DNA from: Theobroma cacao
Lineage: Eukaryota; Streptophyta; Magnoliopsida; Malvales; Malvaceae
Direction: 5' to 3'
Assembly: GCF_000208745.1 (NCBI RefSeq)
Contig: NC_030856.1
Coordinates: 10,319,874-10,383,873 of the forward strand
DNA length: 64,000 nt
Shown: in pieces, positions 1-10,965 of the stretch
How the letters are laid out: each line of letters begins with the position of its first letter
How positions within the stretch are numbered: position 1 is the stretch's first letter
Made by a program: the position numbers and the translations under genes
The notes under the pieces: generated by a model
What the model saw: only the letters and a program-made list of their open reading frames with translations
Databases searched by the model: none
What the model was told of the DNA's origin: nothing

Positions 1-1307
1 CTCATTATAGTAATTATACAATCCATCGTAGTGGTACTAAGATGTATAGAGATTTGAATAACACTTTTTGGTGGAGCAATATAAAGAAAGAGATTACACA
101 GTTTGTAGCCAAATGTTTGACATATCAGCAAGTCAAGGCTGAACATCAGAGGTTAGTAGGGTTATTGTAACCACTCCTTATTCCAGAATGGAAATAGGAA
201 CGAATTACTATGGACTTTATATCTGGTTTACCAAGAATCCCGAAAGGTAATGATGGCATCTGGGTGATTGTTGATTGATTAACAAATTCTAGTCAGTTCT
301 TGGCTATTCGTACGAGAATGTCATTCTAAAAGTTAGCGAAGTTATATGTGGAATAGATTGTGAGATTACATAGGGTACCAATGTCCATTGTATCTGATCG
401 AAACTCCTAATTTGTGGCAAAATTTTGAGAGAGTTTGCATAAAGCTTTGAGTACCAAACTTAATTTTAACACTACTTTTCATCCCTAAACAGATGGTCAG
501 TCCGAGAGAACTAATCAAATTCTTAAGGACATGTTGAGAGCTTATGTCATGGATTTTGGAGGTTATTGGAATCGACACTTGTCATGGGCGAAATTTGCTG
601 ACAATAATAGCTATCAATCTAGTATCCAAATGGCTCAATTCGAAGTTTTGTATGATAGGAAGTGCAGGTCACCTCTTTGTTGGATGATGCGGGTGAAAGA
701 TAATTATTGGGTCCTGATTTTATTCAGCAAGCAGTTAAGAAGGTTCAGTTAATCAGAGAACATCTTCGTACGACTCAAAGTAAACAGAAAAGTTATGCAG
801 ACAATAGAAGAAGAAAGTTAGAATTTAAGGTTAGAGATCATGTGTTCTTGCGAGTTTCCTCTACCAAAGGAGTAATGTGATTTGGGATTTGAGGAAAACT
901 TAGTCCTCGTTATGTGGGTCCGTTTGAGATTTTGGACAGGGTTGGTGATGTGGCTTATAGAACAGGTTATAGACCAACGTTTCCACCTACTCTATTAAGA
1001 GTGCAAAATGTGCTTCATGTTTCCTTGTTGAGGAAATATGTTTTAGATCCTAGTCATGTGGTAGAGTTAACTCCTTTAAAACTTAGAAAATATTTGTCTT
1101 ATGATGAGCATTTTATACGTATTGTGGATTGGAAGGAGTAAGTTCTGAGAATGCAGACTATTCCTTATGTTAAAGTGCAGTGAAGTAATCACATGGAACG
1201 GAAAGCGACTTGAGATTTGGAAAAAAATTATTAATGAGAAGTATCCCTACCTTTTTGAGGACCAAGGTAAGAGTTTAAGGGACTAAACTCCTTTAAAGAG
1301 GGGAAGA
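1..1307 (+). mobile_element. Decayed Ty3/gypsy retrotransposon, 3' part of pol
   Basis: Read in the plus direction with several frame changes and stops, this encodes the end of a gypsy polyprotein. First comes an integrase zinc-finger remnant (C-x2-Y/C followed by QQVKAEHQ, about 110-150). The integrase core follows (ITMDFISGLPRIPKG near 205-245, then TDGQSERTNQILKDMLRAY near 490-545). The C-terminal region contains YVGPFEILDRVGDVAYR near 915-960 and NVLHVSLLRKYVLDPSHV near 1008-1060. This order and wording are those of Tekay/Del-type elements. Stops (for example at about 168 and 276) show it cannot make a protein. A purine-rich tract at 1296-1307 is the expected plus-strand primer site just before the LTR. 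The 5' part lies outside the window. Confidence 0.9.
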
Positions 1308-1812
1308 TGCAATACCCCTCACAAAAATATATATATATATATATATCACTTTAGTTGATAATTACAGATATAGCTTTAGGGTTATTAATAAAAGAGAAAA
1401 GAAGATAGGACCTTTTTGAAAATAGAGTAGATATATTTTAATTGGTATCAGATTACGTTATCACGTTTAAAAGAAAATTAGTCAGTTTTACCTTATTGTA
1501 TTTTAAAAAGAAAATTAGTCAGTTTTATCTTTAGCACGTTTAAAGAAAAACAGTCAATTAATTTTATCACGTTTTAAAAAGAAAAGTAATCAGTTTTATC
1601 TCAACACGTTTAAAAGAAAAGCAATAAAAAAAATAGTATAAGTTAACTCAATTTCATATTGTTAGGCTTAAGAGAAAGACAGTCAGAAAAAGGAGAAGAA
1701 GAAAGACAAAGGAAAGGGAAAAATGTTTAAGGAATTTCTAACTAAAGTACGAATTGGGTTATATCTTGCAGGTGCTTGACGTCTGTCGTGCCTCAAGTTT
1801 GGGAGCATGACA
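1308..1812 (+). mobile_element. 3' LTR of the gypsy element
   Basis: The LTR starts with TGCAATACCCC directly after the polypurine tract and most likely ends with GCATGACA at 1812, giving the usual TG...CA ends and about 505 bp. It includes a (TA)n run at 1327-1346 and an internal array of about 45-bp repeats. The 3' boundary is inferred from the terminal CA; the 5' LTR is outside the window, so the pair and the target-site duplication cannot be checked. Confidence 0.6.
1453..1632. repeat. Degenerate tandem repeat inside the gypsy LTR
   Basis: The motif 'cacgtttaaaagaaaa..agtcagttttatc' recurs four to five times at intervals of roughly 40-50 bp, with small indels. It lies inside the LTR and upstream of its likely 3' end, so it is LTR-internal structure and not a separate element. 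Confidence 0.6.
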
Positions 1813-3267
1813 TAAATAATTCAAAAAATTAATATGAAAAATATTAATATAATTTATAGAGTATAAAAAGTTTCACACGTTTGTTTACCATGTGCGTAGT
1901 ATATCAAACTAAGATAGAAAACATTCATGTGTATTTTTTTTATTTTTTTGATAAAATTGATTAGTGTTTGAGCAAAAGTTCTCTGCATGCTGAGCAACTC
2001 AAGCAAATCAGAATTAGGATGATTAATTGAATTGCCAACCATTTACAAGTGGCAAAGTTGTACATTCTCAACAAACATGCTACCCTTAGTTAAATCAATC
2101 GAGCTCTCTGCAAAGGCTGATTAATTAAAGTCTTTGTAGTGTATATAAATGGTGGGGTGATGCATTTTGAAGAAGGAGGGCACGGAAGAAAGAGAAAAAA
2201 GTGGTTGGGCAAGAAAATAGAAAGGAAATGAGGCAATCGATAGGGTAAGTAAAGGGTTTCTCAAAATTAGGAATTGCTGGTAACGTATAAAATGTAGGAA
2301 AGATTAACATTTAGGGTTATTGAAAAAATCTAGAAAAACTTTTAAGAATTGAGAAAAAAATTGAAGAAGAAGGAAAAGGAGAGTAATCGAGAATAAGGAG
2401 AGAGAAAATGCAAAAGCCTACTCAGAGGTAGTATGATATACACCGTTTCATGAATAATTAAAGCAACTATAGCTCTAGAATTTAACAAGCTAATAATAAA
2501 GAAAATCAATGGAAAAATTCTCGAAAAGTCAAAATATAACAACAGTAAAGTAAAATATACTAATAAAATAAAATTCCACAACCACTTGAGATAACAGAGT
2601 TAAATGGTAAATGGTAGCTTCTTCAACACATCTTCATCTTCTACCATTTAAACTTTTTTTCCTTCAAACTCCATTGATGCTATTGTAAAGAACTCTTCTG
2701 CAATATAGAAGGTAAATTTTCAATACAGGGTAAAATATCTTAACACTTTAAGCTTTAATCAGAATATCATATGAGTTTATTAATTTTCAAAATAGACAAT
2801 TTGTTTCAAATGTATAAACGGCATTAAGAGATAAACATAAAATGTTTAAAATACCTTTCTTTCTCCACTTTTTTTTTTTAAATCTCTCTACCTTACCTTT
2901 TACTAGTTGACTACCTTATGGTCGGCCACTCCATGGCTAAATCTGAATAGATCACGTTCCCTTGATGCTCCCAAAAGAGGGGAGCACCAAATCTAATGCA
3001 CCTCAAGGGAGGGAAGCATCAATTTGGTGCTCCCTTCAAGTCGATGCTCCTTTAAGGATCTTCAGCACTCCCCTTTAAGGCTTCTCATCCCCAAGGGAGG
3101 GGAGCACCAGATCAACGTTCCCTTAGGAGCCTCAACGTTCCCTTAGGAGCAACATGTTAGACCTTTTGGGAGCATCGCTCGTCTCAAGGTGGTTAGGTTG
3201 AGAGAATTTTTTTTTTACAAAAAAGAGAAAAAATTTTAAAATAAAAAATCATAATTTATATAGTGAT
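1813..3267. other. Intergenic, AT-rich, no gene recognised
   Basis: No ORF here shows family-like sequence. A TATA-like TATATAAA at about 2143-2150 is followed by purine-rich DNA but by no open frame. The only clear structure is the G/C-richer repeat patch at 2940-3190, listed separately. Confidence 0.5.
2940..3190. repeat. Patch of short direct and inverted GGAGCACC/GCTCCC repeats
   Basis: A GC-rich island in AT-rich DNA. 'ggggagcacca' occurs twice (near 2980 and 3099), and 'caacgttcccttaggagc' occurs twice in direct tandem (near 3113 and 3132). Several complementary 'gctccc' and 'gggagc' words could pair into hairpins. No coding frame was recognised. Confidence 0.55.
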
Positions 3268-3274
3268 AATTTTT

Positions 3275-3797
3275 AGGCATAATGCTCAAATAAACCCTTA
3301 AACTATTTAAGAATATTCAAATAAACCCTTACTTTTTTATTTCATTCAATCAAGCCCCCGTACTTTTATTTTGGATCAAATAAGCCCTTATAACTAATGA
3401 TCCACTAATTTTCAATGATAAAAATGCCACTTATCATTTTATATTCATATGACACTAACATGATATTAATGTGAAGGGTAAAAAATGTCACATTATTAAG
3501 TTATTATACCAAATTAGCATGATATACCATCATCAATTATGATAAGCCAACATGCCACATTATAATCACTTATAATATTTTAACATGTCACATTAACGTC
3601 ATGAGATATAGAACAACAAATGACATTTTAATTAAATCAATCATTAGTAATAAGGGTTTATTTGACTTAAAATAAAAAGTATAAAGATTTATTTGACTAA
3701 CAATAAAAGAATAAGGGCTTAATTGAACGCAATAAAAGTATAAGAGTTTATTTGAATTTTCTTAAATAGTTTAAGGATTTTTTTGTATATTATGCCT
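3275..3797. mobile_element. Short non-autonomous DNA transposon with long terminal inverted repeats (copy 1)
   Basis: The first ~70 bp (from AGGCATAATGCTCAAATAAAC) and the last ~70 bp are imperfect inverted copies: the right end read backwards gives AGGCATAATATACAAAAAAA and then matches on. The 7-bp sequence AATTTTT flanks both sides (3268-3274 and 3798-3804), as expected for a target-site duplication. Total length is 523 bp. It has no coding capacity. A second copy lies at 25075-26079 and a weaker relative at 6290-6800. The superfamily is not certain; long TIRs suggest a Mutator-like origin. Confidence 0.7.
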
Positions 3798-4121
3798 AAT
3801 TTTTAAAATTACGAATGATTATTTTTAAAATTAATAAAGGAAAAAATTATTTTAAAAATATTGTTATCTCATCAAATTAATAAAAATATTAAAAATTGAC
3901 TAACGTTTGGATTGTGTATTTAAGGAAAGATATTATTTTTAAGTATACTGTACATTTCAAAAATTAATAGAATCATGTAAAATTCTGATTAAAATCTAAA
4001 AAGTATTAAGATGTGTTACTTATTTAAAATATGCGATAATTCTCATTAGATAAAAAAAGAAATTAGTTTCTTTTAGAATATATAATGTGTCGCCCACGTA
4101 TTGCGTCGAGAAAATACATAC

Positions 4122-4345
4122 CTCCATATTCAACACGATTACGCTTAACATATTCTTTAACCTCAACTGCTATACCATTCATAAAGTCAAACCTGTTGTC
4201 GTCAGATACTAACAGTCTCTCGATGTCCATTGTCAAAAGTTTTCCTCATTCCTCTGTCCTCTTAACCTGCTTTTCCAGGAAAGGGATGGGCTCCAATTTG
4301 TACTGCAACATCTCATTCTTCTTTATCAATTTTCCCCAACACTAA
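4122..4345 (-). pseudogene. Decayed exon resembling plastid protein PTAC7, ending at a splice donor
   Basis: Read on the minus strand, the segment gives KLIKKNEMLQYKLEPIPFLEKQV, a stop, then GKLLTMDIERLLVSDDNRFDF and KEYVKRNRVEYGG. From memory this wording matches the conserved core of PTAC7, a small protein of plastid transcription complexes; I could not run a search. One in-frame TGA lies between KRTEE and GKLLTM, and the preceding frame contains a TAG. Right after EYGG the strand reads GAG|GTATGT, a plausible intron donor. That suggests a fragment copied from genomic DNA and not a reverse-transcribed mRNA. The rest of the gene was not found nearby. Confidence 0.5.
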
Positions 4346-4689
4346 ACACAGCAGCCACCACCTTCACTTTGGAAGTAGGAAACAACCTGAGAGCTTGAAT
4401 TGGAGTTGAAACGCGGTGAATTAATCCATACTTTCCCCTGAAAATATGAATTAATAATTGTTGTTGATGCTTTCTAAAAATATGAATTAATAATTGTTTA
4501 TTGATGCCTTGTTTGATAAGAACAATTGTTTATTATTGATTAGTATGCAATTTTTGGGCTTTTTCTGAAAATATGAATTAATAAATATTTATTAATTTTA
4601 ACTTTAATTTTTTTGAGTTTTTTTCATAAATATTGCAAGTTAGTGAAATTAAAAAGTAATTTTGATACAAACAAAAAGATATTAATGTT

Positions 4690-6258
4690 TTTTTTTTAAA
4701 GTTAAAAGAAGAATTTCATTAAACAACTGAGAATCTTCCCCTTTACAAGAGCCATGGCGAGCAACCAGGCCAAAACAAAAGGAATATCGGTTGGTATGCC
4801 ATTAACCTGTAAATAGTATACACTCCCAATATTCCTATTCAAAAGACAAAATCAGTTTCCCATATCACTCTGTACCTTCCATTTACACCAAAAACAGCAA
4901 CAAAAACCCTGAAATCTTCAACTTGATGCCATGCACCTAAGAACAACATAAAAACAAACACAACCCCAGGACACCAACCCAAAAGGCCAATATCAAACAA
5001 TTGACTATTCGAAACAACATTCACCTTTTCCAGAGAACCATCAAACATCATAAATAAATGAAACCAGCTCCCCATCCATCATCAAAAGCCCAACACAGAA
5101 TCTCCTAGAACATTCCTGTGGCATATTCAAAAAAGAACGCGAACAGAGAAAGGTAATCCTTACTGAAAAACCCGCAGGAATCTTGGATGCAAAAGAACTC
5201 CTTCCTTTGTGAGATTGTCAGCTCTTTGATTAGCCTCTCTATTGATGTGCCTTATCTCCCAGGGGCCCAGTTTCTCCAAAAAGCTCTCAATCTGCAAAAG
5301 CTGTTTCCTCATTCTCCATGGAGCTTCATCCGATGCTTTCATCCATTTAATCGCATTACTCAAGTCACTCTCGATCACCAATTTGTAATCATTTTTCCAC
5401 TATGAAGCCAAGAAGATAACAATGGCTTCCTTTATCGCCATGACCTCAGCCACATTAGAATCAGCATTGCCTATGGATTTAGAGAACATTGCTTTAACTT
5501 CCCCCTTCTCATTTCTCAAAATGCCTCCTATACTTGCTGGCCCGGGTCCATATTAAATTTTAGTTCTCCTGCTTTTGGTTCTTCCCATTTAACACCTTTT
5601 TTGGCACTTTTTTGTTTTATCCTGCTACTATGTGCAAGTGGTTTTCTGTATGCATCGAGCACAAACAAATATTCCCTTGGCCATCTCGCATTTGCCCATG
5701 TCACTAACCTGAACCTCACCAATTCCACACAGTTTTTAGCACTCCATTCTTTTCCTTTAAAGATCACCTCATTTCTTTCTTTTCAGATTGCCCAGACTGC
5801 TACGAAATACGCCATCCTCAAAATCCTCAAATCAACCGATCCCAAGTCACATTCATTCCATACTTCAAAAAAGGATCTGGTGCTATTTGGTGAAATCCAC
5901 ACATATCCACATTCATTGAACCATTCAGTCCATACTTTCCAAGTTTCAATACACTCAGTAAACAAATGATCACAAGTCTTTTTTTCCTTGTTGCACAGTA
6001 CACACTTCAAAGAATTTTCCTGTACCAACCCCCTTTTAGCTAACTTGTCTTTAACAGCAAGTATCCCATGAATTAGCTACCAAACAAAACACTCAACTCT
6101 GAAAGGAGCCAAACCTGCCCATGCATATTTCCAAATCCTATCCGTTTTTTCACTAGGAGCAAGAATAAATTTACAAAAGGACTTGGTGGTGTAGATTTCG
6201 TTAGGCTCTCTCTTCGCTTTGATAATAAGAATGTGAATTTGAGCATAAGTTATAATCA
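4690..6258 (-). mobile_element. 5'-truncated LINE (L1-like) remnant
   Basis: On the minus strand there is a zinc-binding reverse-transcriptase domain (zf-RVT): CVLCNKEKKTCDHLFTEC, about 5950-6005. After a linker comes an RNase H-like domain, with the C-terminal part IRHINREANQRADNLTKEG (5190-5265). Stops and frameshifts break the frame throughout, so it is dead. The run of T at 4689-4700 is the poly(A) tail of the minus-strand element. The reverse transcriptase proper is absent, so the copy is 5'-truncated. The 5' limit is approximate. Confidence 0.8.
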
Positions 6259-6289
6259 ACGACTCTATTCAAAATATAAATTCTTTTGC

Positions 6290-6800
6290 AAAACGAATAA
6301 AAAAGACATAATATTAAAAAATTAAATTATTTTAAAATTTTAAAATTTTTATTATTTTTTATTACATTTAATCAAATTTTTATAATTTTATTTTAAATGA
6401 GATAAGTTTTTATAATTAATTATTGATTAACTACTGCTAGTTAAAATATTATTTATTATTGTATTTTTTAAAAAATATTATTTGTTATTATATATCACAT
6501 AGTATTGACGTGACATATTGACAATTATAATGATAATGACATGATATGCTAATGTAGTATGTTGATGTGGTCATGTGATGTGTTTTACCCTTATCATTAT
6601 CTGTCACTCGATGATATCTTGACTAGTGCATAATCTCTTTTCAAAAAAGAGTAAGATTCGAATTCTCTTCTCTAAATATAAAAAAAAATCATAAAACTTT
6701 ATCTGATCTAAAATAAATATACAATGACTTAATTAAAAAGGATAATAATTTATTTAATTTTTTAAATAATTTAAATTTTTTTTCAAACATTGTAATAATA
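6290..6800. repeat. Diverged relative of the long-TIR element at 3275
   Basis: Central words (taacta..gctagttaaaat; cacatagtattgacgtgacat; acatgatatgctaatg) and A/T-rich arms resemble the copies at 3275-3797 and 25075-26079 in the same order. The ends are too degraded to place exactly. An extra segment with GATTCGAATTCTC near 6655 may be a later insertion. Confidence 0.4.
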
Positions 6801-7287
6801 AAAAACTATACATGGTACCTTAGTGAGGGATGGGCAGCTAATTTCCTCCGGATTTATTTTTTTATTTTTATTCTAAAAGAGTAGTTTTAGTTGACACAAT
6901 TTCGGACAAGTCAGCGCGTGGCCTGCATACTAGTAAGCAGCGCGTAAGATGGCTATCAGCTTTTACCAGTTGGATAACGAGGGAAAGAGTTGTGGATGGC
7001 AGTGGGCAGGGATGGGCTGAATGCCCCGTCTCCTCCAACCAAAGAAAAATAAAATTACAACAAAGCTCTCTTCCTTGAAGAAAAGCCGTCAATCCAAAGG
7101 TCACTCAACCAAATAATATGTATGTTCATCCTTCTGTCCCCCTCTTTTCTCTCTTGTTCTTGTCTAAATTTTAAATATTTGCTGGAAATTAGAATGATCA
7201 CTTCATTTTTTCTTTCTTTTTCACTGATCAACCATTAAGGGACTGAATTAGGCTTCTTTAACATTTCTATATATTTTTTTGTTGGTT

Positions 7288-8994
7288 ATGGCAACTTTAC
7301 TCAACTCCATGTCTCCTATGACAAATCCGTCACCTGAAACAACAAGGAAAACATGTGGGTTCTTTTACCAAATCCCAAACCTTCATTCTTTTTCACTCAA
7401 CAAGGGTTTTACCAGAGTTTTAGCAACTACCCAGATCACAATTTCTCCTAAAGACTCTGTTTTTACTTTACCAAATTGGAAGACAGGGAAGAATGACACT
7501 AAAAGTAGGGAACTTAGGCTTAATGATGCTTTTTTTCATATGGAATATATGGTTGGGAAAGGACAGAAACCTGATGTAGCTCAAGCTACACAGCTGTTGT
7601 ATGATTTGTGCAAGGCTAATAAGATGAAAAAGTCAATTAGAGTGTTGGAGATGATGGTTAATTCTGGTATTATACCTGATGCAGCTTCTTATACTTTCTT
7701 GGTCAATCACTTGTGCAAGAGAGGGAATGTTGGACATGCAATGCAGTTAGTGGAAAAAATGGAGGCTCATGGTTACCCAACTAATACTGTTACTTATAAT
7801 TCTCTAGTTAGAGGGCTTTGTATGCATGGAAACTTGAATCAAAGCTTGCAGCTGTTGGATAAGTTAATACAAAGGGGACTAGTTCCCAATGCGTTCACTT
7901 ACTCTTTCTTGCTTGAGGCTGCTTATAAGGAAAAAGGAGTAAATGAGGCAATGAAACTTTTGGATGACATTATTGCCAAAGGTGGGAAGCCTAACTTGGT
8001 TAGTTACAATGTTTTGTTGACTGGGTTGTGCAAGGAAGGGAGGACTGATGAGGCAATTAGGTTCTTCAGGAATTTGCCTGCTAAAGGATTTGATCCAAAT
8101 GTTGTGAGTTATAACATTTTGCTAAGGAATTTGTGCTATGAGGGACGGTGGAAAGAAGCAAATGAGCTTTTGGCGGAGATGGATGGTGAGGATCGTTCTC
8201 CTTCTGTAGTTACTTACAATATATTGATTGGTTCTCTTGCCCTTCATGGAAGGACTGAACACGCTCTGGATGTTTTGGATGAGATGATTAGGGGACGTTT
8301 TAAGGCCACTGCTACAAGCTATAACCCAATAATTGCTCGTCTTTGCCAAGAGAAGAAAGTGGATCTTGTGGTTAAGTGTCTAGACCAGATGATCTATAGA
8401 CGTTGTAAACCTAATGAAGGAACGTATAATGCTACTGCTGTGCTCTGCGAGCAGGGAATGGTGCAAGAGGCATTCTCCATAATTCAAAGCTTGGGGAGCA
8501 AACAAAGTTCCCCTCCGCATGATTTCTACAAGAGTGTGATTTCTAGCTTATGCAGAAAAGGAAACACATATCCAGCCTTTCAGCTTTTATATGAAATGAC
8601 AAAGTCTGGGTTCAATCCGGACTCTTACACCTATTCGTCATTAATAAGAGGGTTGTGCTTGGAGGGAATGCTGCAAGAGGCGCTGGAAATTGTCATAGTA
8701 ATGGAAGAAAGCAATTATAGGCCTGATGTTGACAATTTCAATGCACTTATATTAGGATTCTGCAAATCCCACAGAACTGATCTGTCTTTGAAGGTTTTCG
8801 AGATGATAATAGAGAAAGGTTATATGCCAAATGAGACAACTTATACCATTCTTGTGGAAGGGATTGCTCATGAAGGAAAAATAGAGCTGGCAGCAGAAGT
8901 ATTGAAGGAGTTGCATGTGAGAGAAGTTGTGAGTCAACATGCTGTAGAGAGACTTGTTATGCAGTACAACCTTTCTGCTATAGATAACATTTGA
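7288..8994 (+). CDS. P-class pentatricopeptide repeat protein, At1g79080-like, probably plastid
   Basis: A 568-residue protein from one intronless exon. I chose the ATG at 7288; the frame is open a few codons upstream but without an ATG. Residues 1 to about 60 are rich in Ser/Thr and poor in acidic residues, as in a plastid transit peptide. From about residue 97, some 13 PPR motifs of 35 residues run to about 545 (for example VTYNSLVRGLCMHGNLNQSL). The ninth motif is one residue short. Length, motif order and the C-terminal wording (ETTYTILVEGIAHEG, then a short non-PPR tail) match my recollection of Arabidopsis At1g79080, a chloroplast PPR protein of about 576 residues. PPR proteins of this class bind single-stranded organelle RNA and stabilise or process it. 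There is no E, DYW or SMR domain, so editing-deaminase or nuclease activity is not expected. The RNA target is unknown. The frame is free of stops and looks functional. Confidence 0.93.
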   Translation: MATLLNSMSPMTNPSPETTRKTCGFFYQIPNLHSFSLNKGFTRVLATTQITISPKDSVFTLPNWKTGKNDTKSRELRLNDAFFHMEYMVGKGQKPDVAQATQLLYDLCKANKMKKSIRVLEMMVNSGIIPDAASYTFLVNHLCKRGNVGHAMQLVEKMEAHGYPTNTVTYNSLVRGLCMHGNLNQSLQLLDKLIQRGLVPNAFTYSFLLEAAYKEKGVNEAMKLLDDIIAKGGKPNLVSYNVLLTGLCKEGRTDEAIRFFRNLPAKGFDPNVVSYNILLRNLCYEGRWKEANELLAEMDGEDRSPSVVTYNILIGSLALHGRTEHALDVLDEMIRGRFKATATSYNPIIARLCQEKKVDLVVKCLDQMIYRRCKPNEGTYNATAVLCEQGMVQEAFSIIQSLGSKQSSPPHDFYKSVISSLCRKGNTYPAFQLLYEMTKSGFNPDSYTYSSLIRGLCLEGMLQEALEIVIVMEESNYRPDVDNFNALILGFCKSHRTDLSLKVFEMIIEKGYMPNETTYTILVEGIAHEGKIELAAEVLKELHVREVVSQHAVERLVMQYNLSAIDNI

Positions 8995-10700
8995 TTTTTA
9001 GTTTGCCAGAATATGGACAGGAAAATGGAAAAAATGAAAGATTATCATTCTGTTGCTCTGTGCAAAATTGATTCTTACTGTTCAGATATTTGATAGTGTC
9101 GAAACATGAATTTTGTTCTGAAACAAAGAAAAAGTAGCTTGAGATCGTTTGGCACTGTATCCAAAATTTTGAAGGTGGTGTGAAGAGGAATCAAGTTCAA
9201 GCAGAATAACTCAACTTTGTGGTACTTCTTTATTTGCTTGAGCTGGTTAATGTTTTGTTGTAAATCCTGTTTATTTTGTAGAGCTTTTGTTTGGTATGTA
9301 CAAGTTGATTATGGTTGATATGAAATGATTAACAAGTCCCCTTCTCAACAGGCATCTAATGGAAGACTCATTTGGCACTTGCTGTCTTTTTAGTCATCAT
9401 GATGCTTTCTCAAATTCATAAATCAGTGTGCAAATATTCTTAGATGGATTAGTTTTTTCCTCCTAATGCCCTGTTGGATGTGAACTGAAGAGGTCTACTC
9501 TTCCATTAGAGTTGAGTTCTTCCTGAAGATGTTTTATAATTATTATTTGCCGAACTTAGAGATGCAACTATGGTTTCAATTTTTCTTTTTCCTAAAAGAA
9601 GAGAAATTGTGTTTCCAGATTACGGAATAGCTTCTTTCCAAATATCTATTGGCTGTTCAAATCTACCAAGTTTGGGTAGGATAGATCATACCCTATAGAG
9701 AGAGTTCATTCAAGATTAGCCCCAATGAAAAGTCATGAGATTTCTTTGTTAAGACCTGGCAGTTGAACAAACTATCAACCATTGTGCCAAAACTTGAAAC
9801 TGCTTCGATGGCTTCAAATTTAAAAGCCCTCGTTTCTTTTCCCGGGGAGAGACTGGTGTTATTACCCCATTTTGGTTGCACCGGGTACAGAATTCCAACC
9901 TACTTTTGCATACCATTCATTAACTACTTAGCATTAGGAATAATGATGATGCAAGGACCGGAACAAGCAGAAAATGTTTTGTTTTTGACAACAAAATAAA
10001 AATTGTGTCAAAAATTGCTTTCCAATATCTTAATTTTACGTCTTTTCATGGGGAGAAAAGAAAAGAAGATAAAAAGAAGGATAAGTTATGCTGCAAAACA
10101 TTACCAATTTCGACTGAACTCTATTAAACAGTTTTTGCTTGTTGATAAATACAGCCCGATAACAAATGAATGACTAACCATACTATTTGTTGAAATTGGA
10201 TGACTGAGACTTAAATACTAGCAAGCAGTAACATAAAATCTCAGCGAGGCTAGACAAGGGAGATTTGAAAGTCTTTGACCTTTGTAAGCAATGCAAGGAA
10301 ATTTGGAAGAACCAATCACAACCATTGTGATATAGAACTCTTAACCCATCAAGCCTAGGGATTTAAACAAACCATTAAACCTTCATTTTCAGAAAAAGCC
10401 TTAGATACTGGACAAACCCATTTCTTTTCTTCATTTCCTTAAGAACATAAGTTGGAAACAAACTTCAGTATATAAGCCTTATCATCATTGTCATGTTATA
10501 ACCCACCAACCTCAAGCCTATTGAGAATTGTGGTCCCAAATTTTAGAACCAAAACACTGACCTCTTAAAAACACATACAAAAACAGTTTGCATCATGTTA
10601 AATTTTATCCTGAATGCTTGACAATATAGGGGAACAATCTATCTCACATATAAGACGATAGTAACACAACCAATTATCTAATAATAGACAAAGACCATTA
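8995..10700. other. 3' UTR of the PPR gene and intergenic DNA
   Basis: No RNA gene or transposon was recognised. The first few hundred bases are presumably the 3' UTR of the PPR gene. An open stretch on the minus strand at 9693-9881 matches no family I know. From roughly 10700 the DNA is likely 3' UTR of the convergent RPL41 gene. Confidence 0.5.
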
Positions 10701-10965
10701 AGTTTTCAATTTCACTTTTTGGAAGCATTTTAAGGATAACACAGTCTACACAGCTCAAAACATAAAAGCCCAACATAATATTTAGTAGTACTAGACAACA
10801 CCTCAAATAGTCTTAAAACTTAACCTAAAATTAGAAGACAGAACAGATAAGCTTGCCCGAAAAAACATCCTCCAACCTTCACAACTTCATACAATATATG
10901 CTGGATGATGATGGCAAAGTCAAGGGGATATCAGGGTAAAGCCCATCTTTTCTGTGTCCATGCAC

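Noticed and set aside
5601..5969. 122-codon plus-strand ORF
   Set aside because: It is the antisense shadow of the LINE zf-RVT region, which reads as a known domain on the minus strand.
6640..6680. tRNA-like T-arm word GATTCGAATTCTC
   Set aside because: No A box, acceptor stem or anticodon arm at the right distance. A similar word at about 26778 also lacks a cloverleaf.
7279..7287. Start of the PPR protein upstream of the ATG (TTG codons)
   Set aside because: No ATG there; 7288 is the first ATG in frame and gives the expected length.
9693..9881. 62-codon minus-strand ORF with normal-looking composition
   Set aside because: No recognisable family, promoter or partner exon; the opposite strand is also open, so it is probably chance.
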